A stretch of 64,000 nucleotides of DNA from Clostridia bacterium (GTDB lineage Bacteria > Bacillota > Clostridia > RGIG7378), in contig JAFYSJ010000023.1 in the NCBI GenBank assembly GCA_017559445.1, forward strand, positions 34,829 through 98,828. Direction: 5' to 3'. A model generated the notes under the pieces. The model saw only the letters and a program-made list of their open reading frames with translations, was not told the DNA's origin and did not search any database. The translations under genes were made by a program, and so were the position numbers. Shown here one piece after another: positions 44,378 through 53,893 of the stretch (the first letter of the stretch is position 1; the number at the start of each line of letters is the position of its first letter).

Positions 44378-47361
44378 TTTGTCTTTACCCCCTTCAAAAT
44401 TTCTTCCTTGCTACGACGCTTAGGCTCAAACTTTAGCTTAATAAGGCCCAATAATAATGAAAGCCCCCATGTGAGTAAGAAGTAAATAACTGCAGTTGCA
44501 ATAAGTGGGAAAAAGGCCTCATAGGTATTGCTACGAATAATATCTCCCATTTTTGTAAGGTCGTTAACTGCGATATAACCAACAACAGCTGTGGCCTTAA
44601 TAAGCTCTACTGCCTGTGCACAGTAAGACGGAAGGAAGATTGTCATTGCCTGTGGGAAAATAATACGGAAGAATGTCTGATTCTTAGTATATCCCAAAGC
44701 ATATGCAGCTTCTGTCTGTCCGCGATCCACACTATTAACTGAAACAGTCATATGGTCATATACAAATGCACCAAATGTAAGTGTAAATCCAATAATTGCA
44801 ACTACAATTCCACTCATATCGCGAATTTTACCGAATATGACGTAGAAAAGGATCATCAATATAACTACAACAGGTGTACCTGCTATGATTCGTGAATATC
44901 CCTTTGCAAATCCTTTTGCCATTTTTTGAACTATTGCCACATCAGAACGGCTAAGTAAATAAAGTCCAAATCCAACAAAGCTACCAACAACTGCCGCACT
45001 TATGCTAATAAGCATAGTTACGCCAACACCCTGAAGGATAAGCTTCCAACGGCTCTCTCTAACAAATGTCTTGTCGAAACTTGCCTTAATCTTATTCCAA
45101 GCAGTTGCAAAGAAATTGCTACCATGGTGCAAATCTTCATCTGAACTAACTGCTATTACAATATCTACAGTCAAATAGCTTTCGGAGAAATCAACACTCT
45201 CGCTACGTTCATCTGTAATTGTTATGGCGCCTGATCCAATGTCATATCTACCGGAAGAAACACCTGGAAGAACAGCATCAAAAGACATGGTATAAAACTC
45301 AATGTTATAGCCATATTCTAGGGCAAAATGGAACAATACCTCTACGTCATATCCAACAGCTTCACCATTTTTGATGTAACCAACAGGCTTTAAGTCAGGA
45401 GCAATTGCAACTTTGAGGGTACCATTCTCTCCTGTCAATGTTGATTTATCAAAAAACTCTGTTGGCTCTGTTTCACCAAACCACTTTGCATTTAATTCAT
45501 CTAACAATCCATTGTTTCTTGCCTTAACAATAAAATCGTTCAATTGCTCACGAATTGTTGATGTGCTTCCATCCTTGTTAAAAATAAAACCTGCATTAGT
45601 CTGATCAACTATTTCATCGAGAACATCAATCTTAAGGCCTTCCCAACGTGCTGCTGTGACATATGTAGTTTCTGCCATGTAACAATCGATCTTACCCTGG
45701 GACATGGCAAGGACAATATCAGACATAATTGTATAGTACTGACGCTTTGCTTCTGGGAAAAGCTCCTTTGTATAAGTGTCGTATACAGTACCTGTTAATA
45801 CACCTATTGTACTATATCTTAGGTCTTCAAATGTTACTTTGTCCTTAGTTTCACTTGAACTTTTAACTACAGCAACACCGTATGTAATAAAGTGAGAATC
45901 TGTAAATGTTACACTCTCTGTTCTTTCAGGAGTTATTGTAATACCAGCCGCACCAATGTCGCACTTTCCACTGGAAACAGATGGAATAAGAGAGTCAAAT
46001 GCCATACCATGAAACTCAAGCTTGTAACCATACTCCTTAGCAAACAATGTTAAGAACTCAACTTCATAACCTGTATACATAGATCCCTTTTGATAAGCAG
46101 TAGGTTTCATTGCATCGCCAATTGCAATCTTCAAGGTGCCACTAGTTCCATTTAACTTAGTATAATCTGGATGCTCAGATGGCTCCTTATCGCCAAACCA
46201 TTTATTTGAAAGGGTGTCTAAAGTACCATCATTCTTTGACTTTGCTATAAATGAATTAAGCTGTGCCAAAAGATTCTCGTCATATCCATCCTTAGCCAAA
46301 ATGAGTGCATTAGAAATATTCTCTACTGGCTCCTTGATATCAGAAATGGAATCATTTTCCCATCTAACACCGGCATAAACCGTCTTATCTGCAAAGAACG
46401 CATCTATCTTACCCTGTTCAAGAGCAAGAAGAGCATCTGCTGTGGAGGTAAAATATTTTCTCTCAGCATTAGGGAAATTCTTCTGTGCAACAATATCCCA
46501 ATTTGTGCCTGAAATGATTCCAACAGTTCCTTCCTTAAGATCAGCTAAGGATGTAATACAACCATCATTGTCGATTGCTGCCATTACAATTTTGCTTGTA
46601 CAGTAAATGTCCGAAAACAATACACTTTCCTTACGCTCTTCTGTAACTGTAATTCCAGAAAGGGCCATATCGTATCTGCCTGCTGTAATGCTTGGCAACA
46701 GAGCACCAAAATCCATGGTGTCAATTTCTAAAGCGTATCCATATTCCTTGGCAAAGTTATAGATAAACTCTGCATCAAAACCACAGAACTCTCCATCCTT
46801 AATAAATGCAAATGGCTTAGACTCTACAGTTGTAGCTAAACGCAAGGTTCCATTCTCTCCTGTCAATTGAGAGAAATCTATTGACATTTCTGGCTGAGAA
46901 CTTGATAGCCACTTACCTTTAAGTTCACTTAAAAATCCATTCTCTGTAGACTTCTGAATGAACTCGTTAATCTGATTCTTTAAGGTTTCAGAATTTTCAC
47001 TCTTAGGAAATGCCACACCATATTCTGTCTCTGGCATATCCATATCTATACAAATTAGAGATTCGCCCTCCCACATAAGTGGAGCAAAAAATCCCATATC
47101 CATCAATATTCCATCAATTTTCTCCTGCTTAAGATTAAGGATCAAATCTGAAATATTCATGTAAAAATACTTTTCGGATTCTGGAAAATGTTCCTTAGCA
47201 AGCAAATCAAAAGAAGATCCTGTTAGAACTCCAATCTTTGCATGCTCAAAGTCTTCCATGCTATGGAAACTCTTTTTCTCCTCACCGTTACATCCTGTCA
47301 AAACACATGCCAGAATTACAACAAAAAGTAAAATTGATAATATTTTTCTAGACTTAAACAT
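44374..47361 (-). CDS. Multi-lobe substrate-binding protein fused to an ABC permease
   Basis: A 995-residue lipoprotein (signal ending ACVLTGCNG). Three SBP_bac_3-like second lobes (starts GVLTGSSFD, GIISGTNWD, GVLTGTVYD) alternate with three first lobes (GTLRLATTVESKPF, GTLKIAIGDAMKPT, GTLKVAIAPDLKPV), beginning with a second lobe. The last first lobe runs into a HisM-type permease (about residues 760-985, with the EAA loop VDRGQTEAAYALGYTKNQTFFRIIFPQA). With the ATPase next door it forms a full amino-acid importer, or a sensor-transporter. GAGGAGG precedes the ATG. Confidence 0.88.
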   Translation of the reverse strand: MFKSRKILSILLFVVILACVLTGCNGEEKKSFHSMEDFEHAKIGVLTGSSFDLLAKEHFPESEKYFYMNISDLILNLKQEKIDGILMDMGFFAPLMWEGESLICIDMDMPETEYGVAFPKSENSETLKNQINEFIQKSTENGFLSELKGKWLSSSQPEMSIDFSQLTGENGTLRLATTVESKPFAFIKDGEFCGFDAEFIYNFAKEYGYALEIDTMDFGALLPSITAGRYDMALSGITVTEERKESVLFSDIYCTSKIVMAAIDNDGCITSLADLKEGTVGIISGTNWDIVAQKNFPNAERKYFTSTADALLALEQGKIDAFFADKTVYAGVRWENDSISDIKEPVENISNALILAKDGYDENLLAQLNSFIAKSKNDGTLDTLSNKWFGDKEPSEHPDYTKLNGTSGTLKIAIGDAMKPTAYQKGSMYTGYEVEFLTLFAKEYGYKLEFHGMAFDSLIPSVSSGKCDIGAAGITITPERTESVTFTDSHFITYGVAVVKSSSETKDKVTFEDLRYSTIGVLTGTVYDTYTKELFPEAKRQYYTIMSDIVLAMSQGKIDCYMAETTYVTAARWEGLKIDVLDEIVDQTNAGFIFNKDGSTSTIREQLNDFIVKARNNGLLDELNAKWFGETEPTEFFDKSTLTGENGTLKVAIAPDLKPVGYIKNGEAVGYDVEVLFHFALEYGYNIEFYTMSFDAVLPGVSSGRYDIGSGAITITDERSESVDFSESYLTVDIVIAVSSDEDLHHGSNFFATAWNKIKASFDKTFVRESRWKLILQGVGVTMLISISAAVVGSFVGFGLYLLSRSDVAIVQKMAKGFAKGYSRIIAGTPVVVILMILFYVIFGKIRDMSGIVVAIIGFTLTFGAFVYDHMTVSVNSVDRGQTEAAYALGYTKNQTFFRIIFPQAMTIFLPSYCAQAVELIKATAVVGYIAVNDLTKMGDIIRSNTYEAFFPLIATAVIYFLLTWGLSLLLGLIKLKFEPKRRSKEEILKGVKTK

Positions 47362-47404
47362 TAGATGCCTTCCTCCTCAACATCGTGTTAAATTAGAATT
47401 TAAT

Positions 47405-48868
47405 TTACTCAACTACAAGTCGACCACTAATTTGATAATCAAGATTCTGGTGACTTGATAAATACTCATCTAGAACCTCGCGGCAAGATGTTGCCACTCT
47501 TCTTGGCTCTCCATTTGTCGAAATTTCTTCCTTTGAAATTGAGAAGAAATCCTTCAAGTTCAAATAGAAATAATACTGTAGGCCAATTTTGTAGACCCTA
47601 GCATCCTGTATATTCTCTCCATTAAGAGAAAACTCTTTAAGGACATGTTTTTGCTTATCATATACAACTCTCATGCCCTTAGAGAATTGGAAGAATTCAC
47701 AGTGGGAACCATCCCAAACCTCATCACGAAGCATATATAGAATCATGTTCTTTAGCTGTGCACCTGTAACCCACAATGCAATTGCTGAGTCATCATAGGG
47801 CAAGCACTCTGTCAAATTAGAAAATAAAACTATTGGACCTAATTCAGGCACTCGTATACTACCGGATCCAACAAGCATCATATCCAGTCTTAAGCTTTCC
47901 TGCAGAATATCTGCCAGAAATCCACCAAGTTCAGTTTCCTGATACCAAGATGGATGTGTAAGCTGTCGCTTTAACCTTGTAATTACACGGCTATACTTCT
48001 TCTCTGCAACATCCTTGTAATGGTTAAGAATATGCTCAAGTTCAAAATCTCTCGGACAATTATCGTCACTAATGGGAATACTTGACCATGTAAAATTACT
48101 TACGCTGTTTGTATCAGTATCAATCTCAAGATCAAATCTGCCTATCTGATCCGTTCCCGTTCCTGCCTGCGCAATCAAAATGCCATTAACAACCTCAGGC
48201 TGCTCAAGATATGTATGGGAATGTCCTCCGATAATAATATCTACACCTAAAGATGGGTCTAACTGAGCTGCCAATAGCTTGTCCTCTTCGAAACCAATAT
48301 GTGTTAACAAAACCGTGCAATCAATATCAATGGAGTTATATGCATTACAAATACGACTAATCTCTGTGACTGCATCATGAATGTCCACAAAATTTCCGAC
48401 CAAAGATTCCTTTTTAGCCTGTGGCAACACTGCCTCAGTTAAAATACCAATAAACAGAATCTTCATTCCATCTATTTCAATAATGTGATGAGGCTTAAAA
48501 AGTCTTGCGTTGTTGGTTGTAGTGTGTAAATTTGCATTAACAATTGGGAATTTTGCGCACTTCTCAAGGAACAACAAATGTGCAATACCATAGTCAATTT
48601 CATGATTTCCTATGGTTACTACATCTGGAGACAACATATTCATAATCTCGATTGTGGAAATACCACGGAATTCCGAATCAATAACAGAGCCTCGGAACAT
48701 GTCTCCTGCAATGCAATAAATAGCATTTTTCTCTTCCTGACGAACCTTATTCACATATCCTGATAACATGGAAACACCACCGATTAACTGCTCATCAATC
48801 TTTTCGGCAAGGAAATCTCCATGCATGTCATTAGAATGCAAAATGGTAAGTTTTTTTAGTTTTGACAC
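47405..48868 (-). CDS. 5'-nucleotidase / metallophosphoesterase without signal peptide
   Basis: A 487-residue protein of the UshA-like family. The metallophosphoesterase domain has ILHSNDMHGDF (residues 9-19), GNHEIDYG (near 95), VLLTHIGFEED and IIGGHSHTYLEQP, followed by a 5'-nucleotidase C-terminal domain (LPYDDSAIALWVTGAQLKNMILYML). No export signal is seen, unlike most of the family, so it probably acts in the cytoplasm. The start is GTG, with AAAGGCG upstream. The next gene downstream, 43 bases away, is the ABC fusion. Confidence 0.88.
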   Translation of the reverse strand: MSKLKKLTILHSNDMHGDFLAEKIDEQLIGGVSMLSGYVNKVRQEEKNAIYCIAGDMFRGSVIDSEFRGISTIEIMNMLSPDVVTIGNHEIDYGIAHLLFLEKCAKFPIVNANLHTTTNNARLFKPHHIIEIDGMKILFIGILTEAVLPQAKKESLVGNFVDIHDAVTEISRICNAYNSIDIDCTVLLTHIGFEEDKLLAAQLDPSLGVDIIIGGHSHTYLEQPEVVNGILIAQAGTGTDQIGRFDLEIDTDTNSVSNFTWSSIPISDDNCPRDFELEHILNHYKDVAEKKYSRVITRLKRQLTHPSWYQETELGGFLADILQESLRLDMMLVGSGSIRVPELGPIVLFSNLTECLPYDDSAIALWVTGAQLKNMILYMLRDEVWDGSHCEFFQFSKGMRVVYDKQKHVLKEFSLNGENIQDARVYKIGLQYYFYLNLKDFFSISKEEISTNGEPRRVATSCREVLDEYLSSHQNLDYQISGRLVVE

Positions 48869-48892
48869 TTTTTCGCCTTTCTCGAGAAAATT

Positions 48893-48947
48893 CCAAAAAC
48901 GAAAATCGCATATTAAGGCTATGAGTTAGCCCTAATATGACGATTTC
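48893..48947 (-). terminator. Terminator of the partner-switching operon
   Basis: Minus strand GAAATCGTCATATTAGGGCTA pairs with a near-complementary arm (two mismatches) around ACTCA and is followed by GTTTTTGG. A long, strong hairpin 44 bases beyond the last gene of the operon. Confidence 0.85.
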
Positions 48948-48990
48948 CATTGTTTCTCTATTTATTGAATATTGGTTGATTTCTATGGAA

Positions 48991-50163
48991 TCAGAAATCC
49001 AGGTTATCAATCTTATCAAGAAGCACAGCCAATCTTTCCTTGCATCTAGCAATCATAGCAGGGCTATCTGCTTCATTTGGACGACGAATAGCACGACGAA
49101 GCATTCTTGTATAACCAATAACCATTGCCTTTTCTGCAACGCTTCTGCATACTTCTTCATCCTCTGTGCCAAGGTACATCTTAAGAGACTTTTCCCAGAA
49201 CTCTACGCCTGTCTCATAAGAATAACCAAAGAAGCCAACTATTCTATCCTTATTAGTCCCTGAGAAACCAATAAATGCATTGAACATAGAACCAAGCTCA
49301 AATACTGGGTGACCCATGCACAATGTGTCCATGTCAATGAGAAGTGGCTCGCCATTTTGAACCATAATGTTATTTGTATGGTAGTCACCATGCATCAAAG
49401 TATTTCTCTTTGGAAGGGCCTCAATCAAAGCACGAAGCTTCTTTCCCTGATCCTCTGGAATATGTTTTGCAACGAAGTCTGCCCAATCAAGTGCCGTTTC
49501 CTTCATATCCAAAACTTCACCATCCTCAACTTCAATGGCATGGATGCTCTTAAGCATATCAACGTAATACTTTACAGCTTCTGTAAGATCATCTGGGTTG
49601 TTGCGAATCAGCTTTGTTACACTAACTGCATTCAAAAGTTCTGTAATTGTGCCGTAACCATCTCCTACACGAACAATACCATAAGGAATCGCTGTATTAA
49701 TGCCAAGCACAAATGCTCTACGTGCATTTTCACGCTCCTGCTTAATCTCTGGAAGTGCGTCCTTTGCATAGTATGTCTTAATGATTGTCTCGTCGTTGTA
49801 GCGATATACTGCACCATTAGCACCCTTTGCGATAAACTCACAACCATCAATACTCATGCGCTGATATGCCTTCTCAACAGTAACCATTTCTGTGAAACCA
49901 GTCATATCAAATACATCGTAAACGTCTGGAGAAACGTTAATAATAGTAAGCTTAGGCTCTTCTTTTCTAAGTCTCAAAATAACACGCAAACCAGCAGAAG
50001 AAATGTACTCCAAGTAATCTGCATCAACTACAACATGCTTTCCAGCATTGTCATTCTTAATCTCAAAAATCTTCTTCTCAGCCTCTGCTGCATTATTTGC
50101 ATCAATTCTACCTTCAATAGAAATATAAAGGATATCTTTATCAATACGATATGTAACGTTCAT
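48991..50163 (-). CDS. STAS domain fused to an aminoglycoside-phosphotransferase-like kinase
   Basis: Residues 1-100 form a STAS domain (anti-sigma antagonist fold) with DADYLEYISSAGLRVILRLR, including the phosphorylatable Ser position. Residues 110-390 are a TIGR02172/APH-type kinase: KGANGAVYRYNDETIIKTY, catalytic HGDYHTNNIMV (near 265) and metal site LLIDMDTLCMG. The start is the ATG at 50163 after AAAGGAGAG. It is the last gene of the operon. The substrate is unknown; a link between partner-switching and small-molecule or protein phosphorylation is inferred from the fusion. Confidence 0.85.
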   Translation of the reverse strand: MNVTYRIDKDILYISIEGRIDANNAAEAEKKIFEIKNDNAGKHVVVDADYLEYISSAGLRVILRLRKEEPKLTIINVSPDVYDVFDMTGFTEMVTVEKAYQRMSIDGCEFIAKGANGAVYRYNDETIIKTYYAKDALPEIKQERENARRAFVLGINTAIPYGIVRVGDGYGTITELLNAVSVTKLIRNNPDDLTEAVKYYVDMLKSIHAIEVEDGEVLDMKETALDWADFVAKHIPEDQGKKLRALIEALPKRNTLMHGDYHTNNIMVQNGEPLLIDMDTLCMGHPVFELGSMFNAFIGFSGTNKDRIVGFFGYSYETGVEFWEKSLKMYLGTEDEEVCRSVAEKAMVIGYTRMLRRAIRRPNEADSPAMIARCKERLAVLLDKIDNLDF

Positions 50164-50167
50164 TTGT

Positions 50168-50734
50168 TTACTCTCCTTTTCCAAATACCAACTCAGTAAG
50201 TGTTTTGTATTCAATCCATGCAGATGTATGGGATAAACGCTCAGTCAAATCAGCAATTGAGCGATAATACCATGCCTGCTCAGACACATTCTTTTGATTA
50301 AATCTATCCCACATGGCCAAGCCCTCTACCTTAAAATCACGATAGATTGCACGCATATTAGCAAGCTTGTCTCCAAGCCAGACCATGAGAATTGCATCAT
50401 CCTCTGCATTCTTAAGAACCTCTAAGGACTCCTCTTTGCGAATTCTCCATGTTTCTGTTGGAGGACGGTCTGCTCGCTTGTCCTCTGTCTCAGACTGAAC
50501 AAGTTCTCTAACACGCTTGCCAAACTTCTCTTCTATTTCTTCAATAGAAATCTCTGCATCCTCAACTACATCGTGCAAAGCTGCAGCAGCAAGTAAATTC
50601 TGATCGTCAGTCATAGTGCCAACGATAACTGCTGCCTCCATTGGATGCAAAATATATGGAGCCTCACTTTTCTTACGACGCATGCCGTCGTGGGCTTTTA
50701 CAGCAAATACTATTGCTTCGCTAATGAGTTCCAT
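50168..50734 (-). CDS. HD-domain hydrolase (RelA/SpoT-hydrolase-like, MESH1 type)
   Basis: A 188-residue single-domain HD protein. Motifs RRKKSEAPYILHPMEAAVIV, AAALHDVVEDAEIS and WLGDKLANMRAI match small ppGpp hydrolases and SpoT hydrolase domains. It may hydrolyse (p)ppGpp or a similar nucleotide. Its ATG overlaps the STAS gene stop by one base and the next gene starts four bases after its stop, so it is firmly part of the signalling operon. Confidence 0.85.
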   Translation of the reverse strand: MELISEAIVFAVKAHDGMRRKKSEAPYILHPMEAAVIVGTMTDDQNLLAAAALHDVVEDAEISIEEIEEKFGKRVRELVQSETEDKRADRPPTETWRIRKEESLEVLKNAEDDAILMVWLGDKLANMRAIYRDFKVEGLAMWDRFNQKNVSEQAWYYRSIADLTERLSHTSAWIEYKTLTELVFGKGE

Positions 50735-51030
50735 TATTCAATCACCAAAATGTCAGCAAAACCTGTCATCTCAAATACTTCCATAACGTCCTCGCAAACG
50801 TTAACAACCTTCATGGAACCAATCTTCTGCATCTTCTTCTGTGCGCCAAGAAGCACTCTAAGACCTGCGCTGGAGATATACTCCATACCCTTTACATCAA
50901 GAACAAGATTCTTAGTATCGCCAATATCCTCGTTAATTGTTTTATCGAGAGCTGGAGCTGTAATAGTGTCAAGTCTTCCAACTATCTCAACAATTGTCTC
51001 TGTAGCATTCTTCTTAATCTCAATAGTCAT
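50734..51030 (-). CDS. STAS-domain anti-sigma factor antagonist
   Basis: A 98-residue SpoIIAA/RsbV-like protein. The conserved phosphorylation segment is DVKGMEYISSAGLRVLLGAQKK (Ser near residue 57). In partner switching such a protein is phosphorylated by an RsbW-like kinase and dephosphorylated by a SpoIIE/RsbU-like phosphatase; both activities are encoded in one protein by the gene 14 bases upstream. AAAGGAG precedes the ATG. Confidence 0.92.
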   Translation of the reverse strand: MTIEIKKNATETIVEIVGRLDTITAPALDKTINEDIGDTKNLVLDVKGMEYISSAGLRVLLGAQKKMQKIGSMKVVNVCEDVMEVFEMTGFADILVIE

Positions 51031-51044
51031 TTTGTAAATCTCCT

Positions 51045-53882
51045 TTATATTTTCTTAGTCATTGTTAAAATGTTTTCTTCATTTTCGTAAGCGTATGTCA
51101 CTGAATCCATGGTCTTCTTTGTAATAAAGATTCCCAAACCACCAATCTCTCGATCCTCCGCAGAAAGAGTAATATCCGGATCAGGCTTTTTAAGTGGATC
51201 AAAGGGAACACCCTTATCTGACATGCGGAATGTGATATCACGAGTCTCTTCATTAAAACCAATTGAAAGAGTCATATGGCCCTCACCATCTTGGTAAGCA
51301 TAATTAGCAACGTTAACAAAGACCTCCTCAATGGCAACACAAACTGCCATTTGAACCTTCATTGGACATTCGTAAGTCTCAAGAGTCTCCTCTACATAGC
51401 TAAGAACATCCGTTAAGGACTCTATCTTTGCTGGAAAAACTTTACTTGTCATATGTTCATCTCCTTTGGAAGGCTTAAAATCAAACATCAACATTGTAAT
51501 ATCGTCAAACTGTGGTGCTTCGCCTACAAACTCATCAATATTAGCCTTAAGTGCTGGCAAGAGGTCTGTAGCTACCATAGAACCATTCTGGTTCATAAAT
51601 GTAAGAAGTCTCTCTTCACCATAAAGCTTATTCTCTGCATTTGTTGCCTCAGGAACACCGTCTGTGTACAAGAATATTCTGTCTCCAGGGTTAAGAGTAA
51701 TCTCACCTGCACGGTAGCGAATACCTTCCATACCTGCTAAAACAAATCCTGCACGAGTCTTGAGATATTCAAAGGAACCATCTGCACGCTTAAGTACTGG
51801 TGGGTTATGTCCTGCGTTTGCATACTGAACATTACCTGTAGTCAAATCAAGGATTCCCATCCAAGCAGTTACAAACATGCCTGATTCATTATTTTCACAA
51901 AGCTTTTCGTTGGCCTTAGTGAAAATATCATTTACTGCCATACCACTTTCTGCAAGGTCCTTGATAATGGTCTTAGCAGTCATCATGAACATTGCTGCGG
52001 GGATTCCCTTACCAGATACATCAGCCACAAGGAATGCAACAGTTGTATCATTTAGCTTATAGAAGTCGTAGAAGTCTCCACCAACTTCCTTAGCAGCCAT
52101 CATTTCTGCGTAGATCTTGTAATCTTCTCCCTCAGGGAAATTAGTTGGCAATGCTGAAAGCTGAATCTGCTTGGCGTATTCAAGCTCCTTATCAATACGA
52201 GCTGCAGCCTCTGCAATAAATCTCTTAAGAGTAGTAACTGTTGAGTTAATATCATCGGATAAGGAAGAAAATTCCTCATTGGATCTAACATCTACCACAA
52301 CATTTAAGTCACCCTCTGTAATTCTGCCAAGAGTATCATTTATCTTCTTTAAGTTGTTAATAATAACTCTCTTTATAAGAACGTAAATGAATATGAATAA
52401 TGCTGCAAAAATAAGAACCTGCATGAAAATACTTGTATAAAGAGAAGCGTCTCTCATAAACATGGCTTCATCTTCTGGCATTGCAGCAATAATGCAGTAA
52501 CCTTCTACAAATTTAAATACGTACAGGTGATTAATGCTTCCATCATTTACACCATCAACAATGTCTGCATTGTAAAGCTTTGAACATTCCTTACCATTTA
52601 ACATTTCCTCTTCTGGAACAATACCAATTTTAGAAATGTGAGAACCTGAGTATTCATTGTCGATTACCAAGTTCAACTTTTCGTCACATACAGCCACAAA
52701 TCCACTTGTGCCCACATGACGATTCTTAGTTACGTCAACTACGAACTCATTAAGCATCTCATGGAACTGCTCTGGACCATATCCAACCTGAATAAATCCA
52801 CCCGCTGTCAAGTTAACAGCAGCATACTTTCTCCAAACAGATTCATCCTTTCCTCTAGGACTGTAATCCTGAACAAACTCATTTTGAGTCTTGAGCTTAT
52901 CCACAAACTCCTTGGACTGGTCCTTTTCATTCATGTTATAGTCACCTATAACATCAAGCTCTGTGGAGTTAATAATCAGACCATCCGAATCTACAACATT
53001 CACTTCAACAATGCCGTATTTATCAAGCAATGCATCCAAGGATATTGTTGGATCATTTTCATAATCCTCCTTTACCTTCTTTGCAATCTCAAGGAGCTGT
53101 GCATTGGACTTACCTCTAACATCTGACTCAACATCATTAATTGCAGAGGTAAAAACTTCCTTTGTTTCAATACTTGCAATTCCATTTTGAAGAATAAAAG
53201 TAAATGTACTTGTAATTAAATAAGCAACAACAATACACAAAAGGAGCCATCTCTGGAATGTATTGGCAATGCGCTCGCTTCCCTTTTTGCGGCTAAAACG
53301 CTCATTACTCAACAGGGAAACGATAATAATAGCAATACCAACTGCAGCGGCATTACCAAGAATCATAGGAATTGTGGCGCCCTTTACAAACTCAAATGCG
53401 TAAGAAGAGTTGTCCATGTTTGTGAGGAAAATCAAAATCATATGTATTACTTCACAAACAACTGCAATGCAAATGCCATATCCCCATGTTGGCTTTTTGT
53501 TGTCAAACATGAGTTTTCTAAGGCCTGCTGCCATAAATCCTGCAAGAATGGTTGCAAGGCTACAAGCAAACTGAGTGTACAAGCCTCCGCCCCAATATAC
53601 AGAGAACCAACGATAAAGACCTCCGATAAAGCCTGAGATAATACCAGCTGGAGCTCCGAAAATAAGTCCTGCACACAATGGGGCTGCATCACGTACGTTT
53701 ACTGTGGTTCCCAGCCACTGCACACCATAGCTGGATGCAAAGGCAGATACACAACCAAAGCAAAGGCCAATAATTACTTGCTTAGCAAAATATGGCAATT
53801 TCTTAGAAGGTGTATACTTGTCCAAAAGGTAAACCACCAATACAAGAATACAATTCAATAAAATTGGAACAATTAATCTCAT
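51045..53882 (-). CDS. LytS-type membrane sensor fused to SpoIIE phosphatase and anti-sigma-type kinase
   Basis: A 945-residue protein. Order: 5TM LytS-YhcK segment (residues 1-190, with FGAPAGIISGFIGGLYRW), further membrane helix (about 210), extracellular cache-like sensor (230-480), membrane helix (about 490), HAMP (505-555), SpoIIE/PP2C phosphatase (580-790: KEVGGDFYDF, DVSGKGIPAAMFM, NAGHNPP, LYTDGVPEA) and a HATPase_c_2 kinase (810-945: VAIEEVFVNVANYAY, DKGVPFDP, GGLGIFIT). Both modification enzymes of a STAS protein are thus under one external sensor. GAGGAG precedes the ATG. Confidence 0.92.
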   Translation of the reverse strand: MRLIVPILLNCILVLVVYLLDKYTPSKKLPYFAKQVIIGLCFGCVSAFASSYGVQWLGTTVNVRDAAPLCAGLIFGAPAGIISGFIGGLYRWFSVYWGGGLYTQFACSLATILAGFMAAGLRKLMFDNKKPTWGYGICIAVVCEVIHMILIFLTNMDNSSYAFEFVKGATIPMILGNAAAVGIAIIIVSLLSNERFSRKKGSERIANTFQRWLLLCIVVAYLITSTFTFILQNGIASIETKEVFTSAINDVESDVRGKSNAQLLEIAKKVKEDYENDPTISLDALLDKYGIVEVNVVDSDGLIINSTELDVIGDYNMNEKDQSKEFVDKLKTQNEFVQDYSPRGKDESVWRKYAAVNLTAGGFIQVGYGPEQFHEMLNEFVVDVTKNRHVGTSGFVAVCDEKLNLVIDNEYSGSHISKIGIVPEEEMLNGKECSKLYNADIVDGVNDGSINHLYVFKFVEGYCIIAAMPEDEAMFMRDASLYTSIFMQVLIFAALFIFIYVLIKRVIINNLKKINDTLGRITEGDLNVVVDVRSNEEFSSLSDDINSTVTTLKRFIAEAAARIDKELEYAKQIQLSALPTNFPEGEDYKIYAEMMAAKEVGGDFYDFYKLNDTTVAFLVADVSGKGIPAAMFMMTAKTIIKDLAESGMAVNDIFTKANEKLCENNESGMFVTAWMGILDLTTGNVQYANAGHNPPVLKRADGSFEYLKTRAGFVLAGMEGIRYRAGEITLNPGDRIFLYTDGVPEATNAENKLYGEERLLTFMNQNGSMVATDLLPALKANIDEFVGEAPQFDDITMLMFDFKPSKGDEHMTSKVFPAKIESLTDVLSYVEETLETYECPMKVQMAVCVAIEEVFVNVANYAYQDGEGHMTLSIGFNEETRDITFRMSDKGVPFDPLKKPDPDITLSAEDREIGGLGIFITKKTMDSVTYAYENEENILTMTKKI

Positions 53883-53893
53883 TAAAATCTCCT

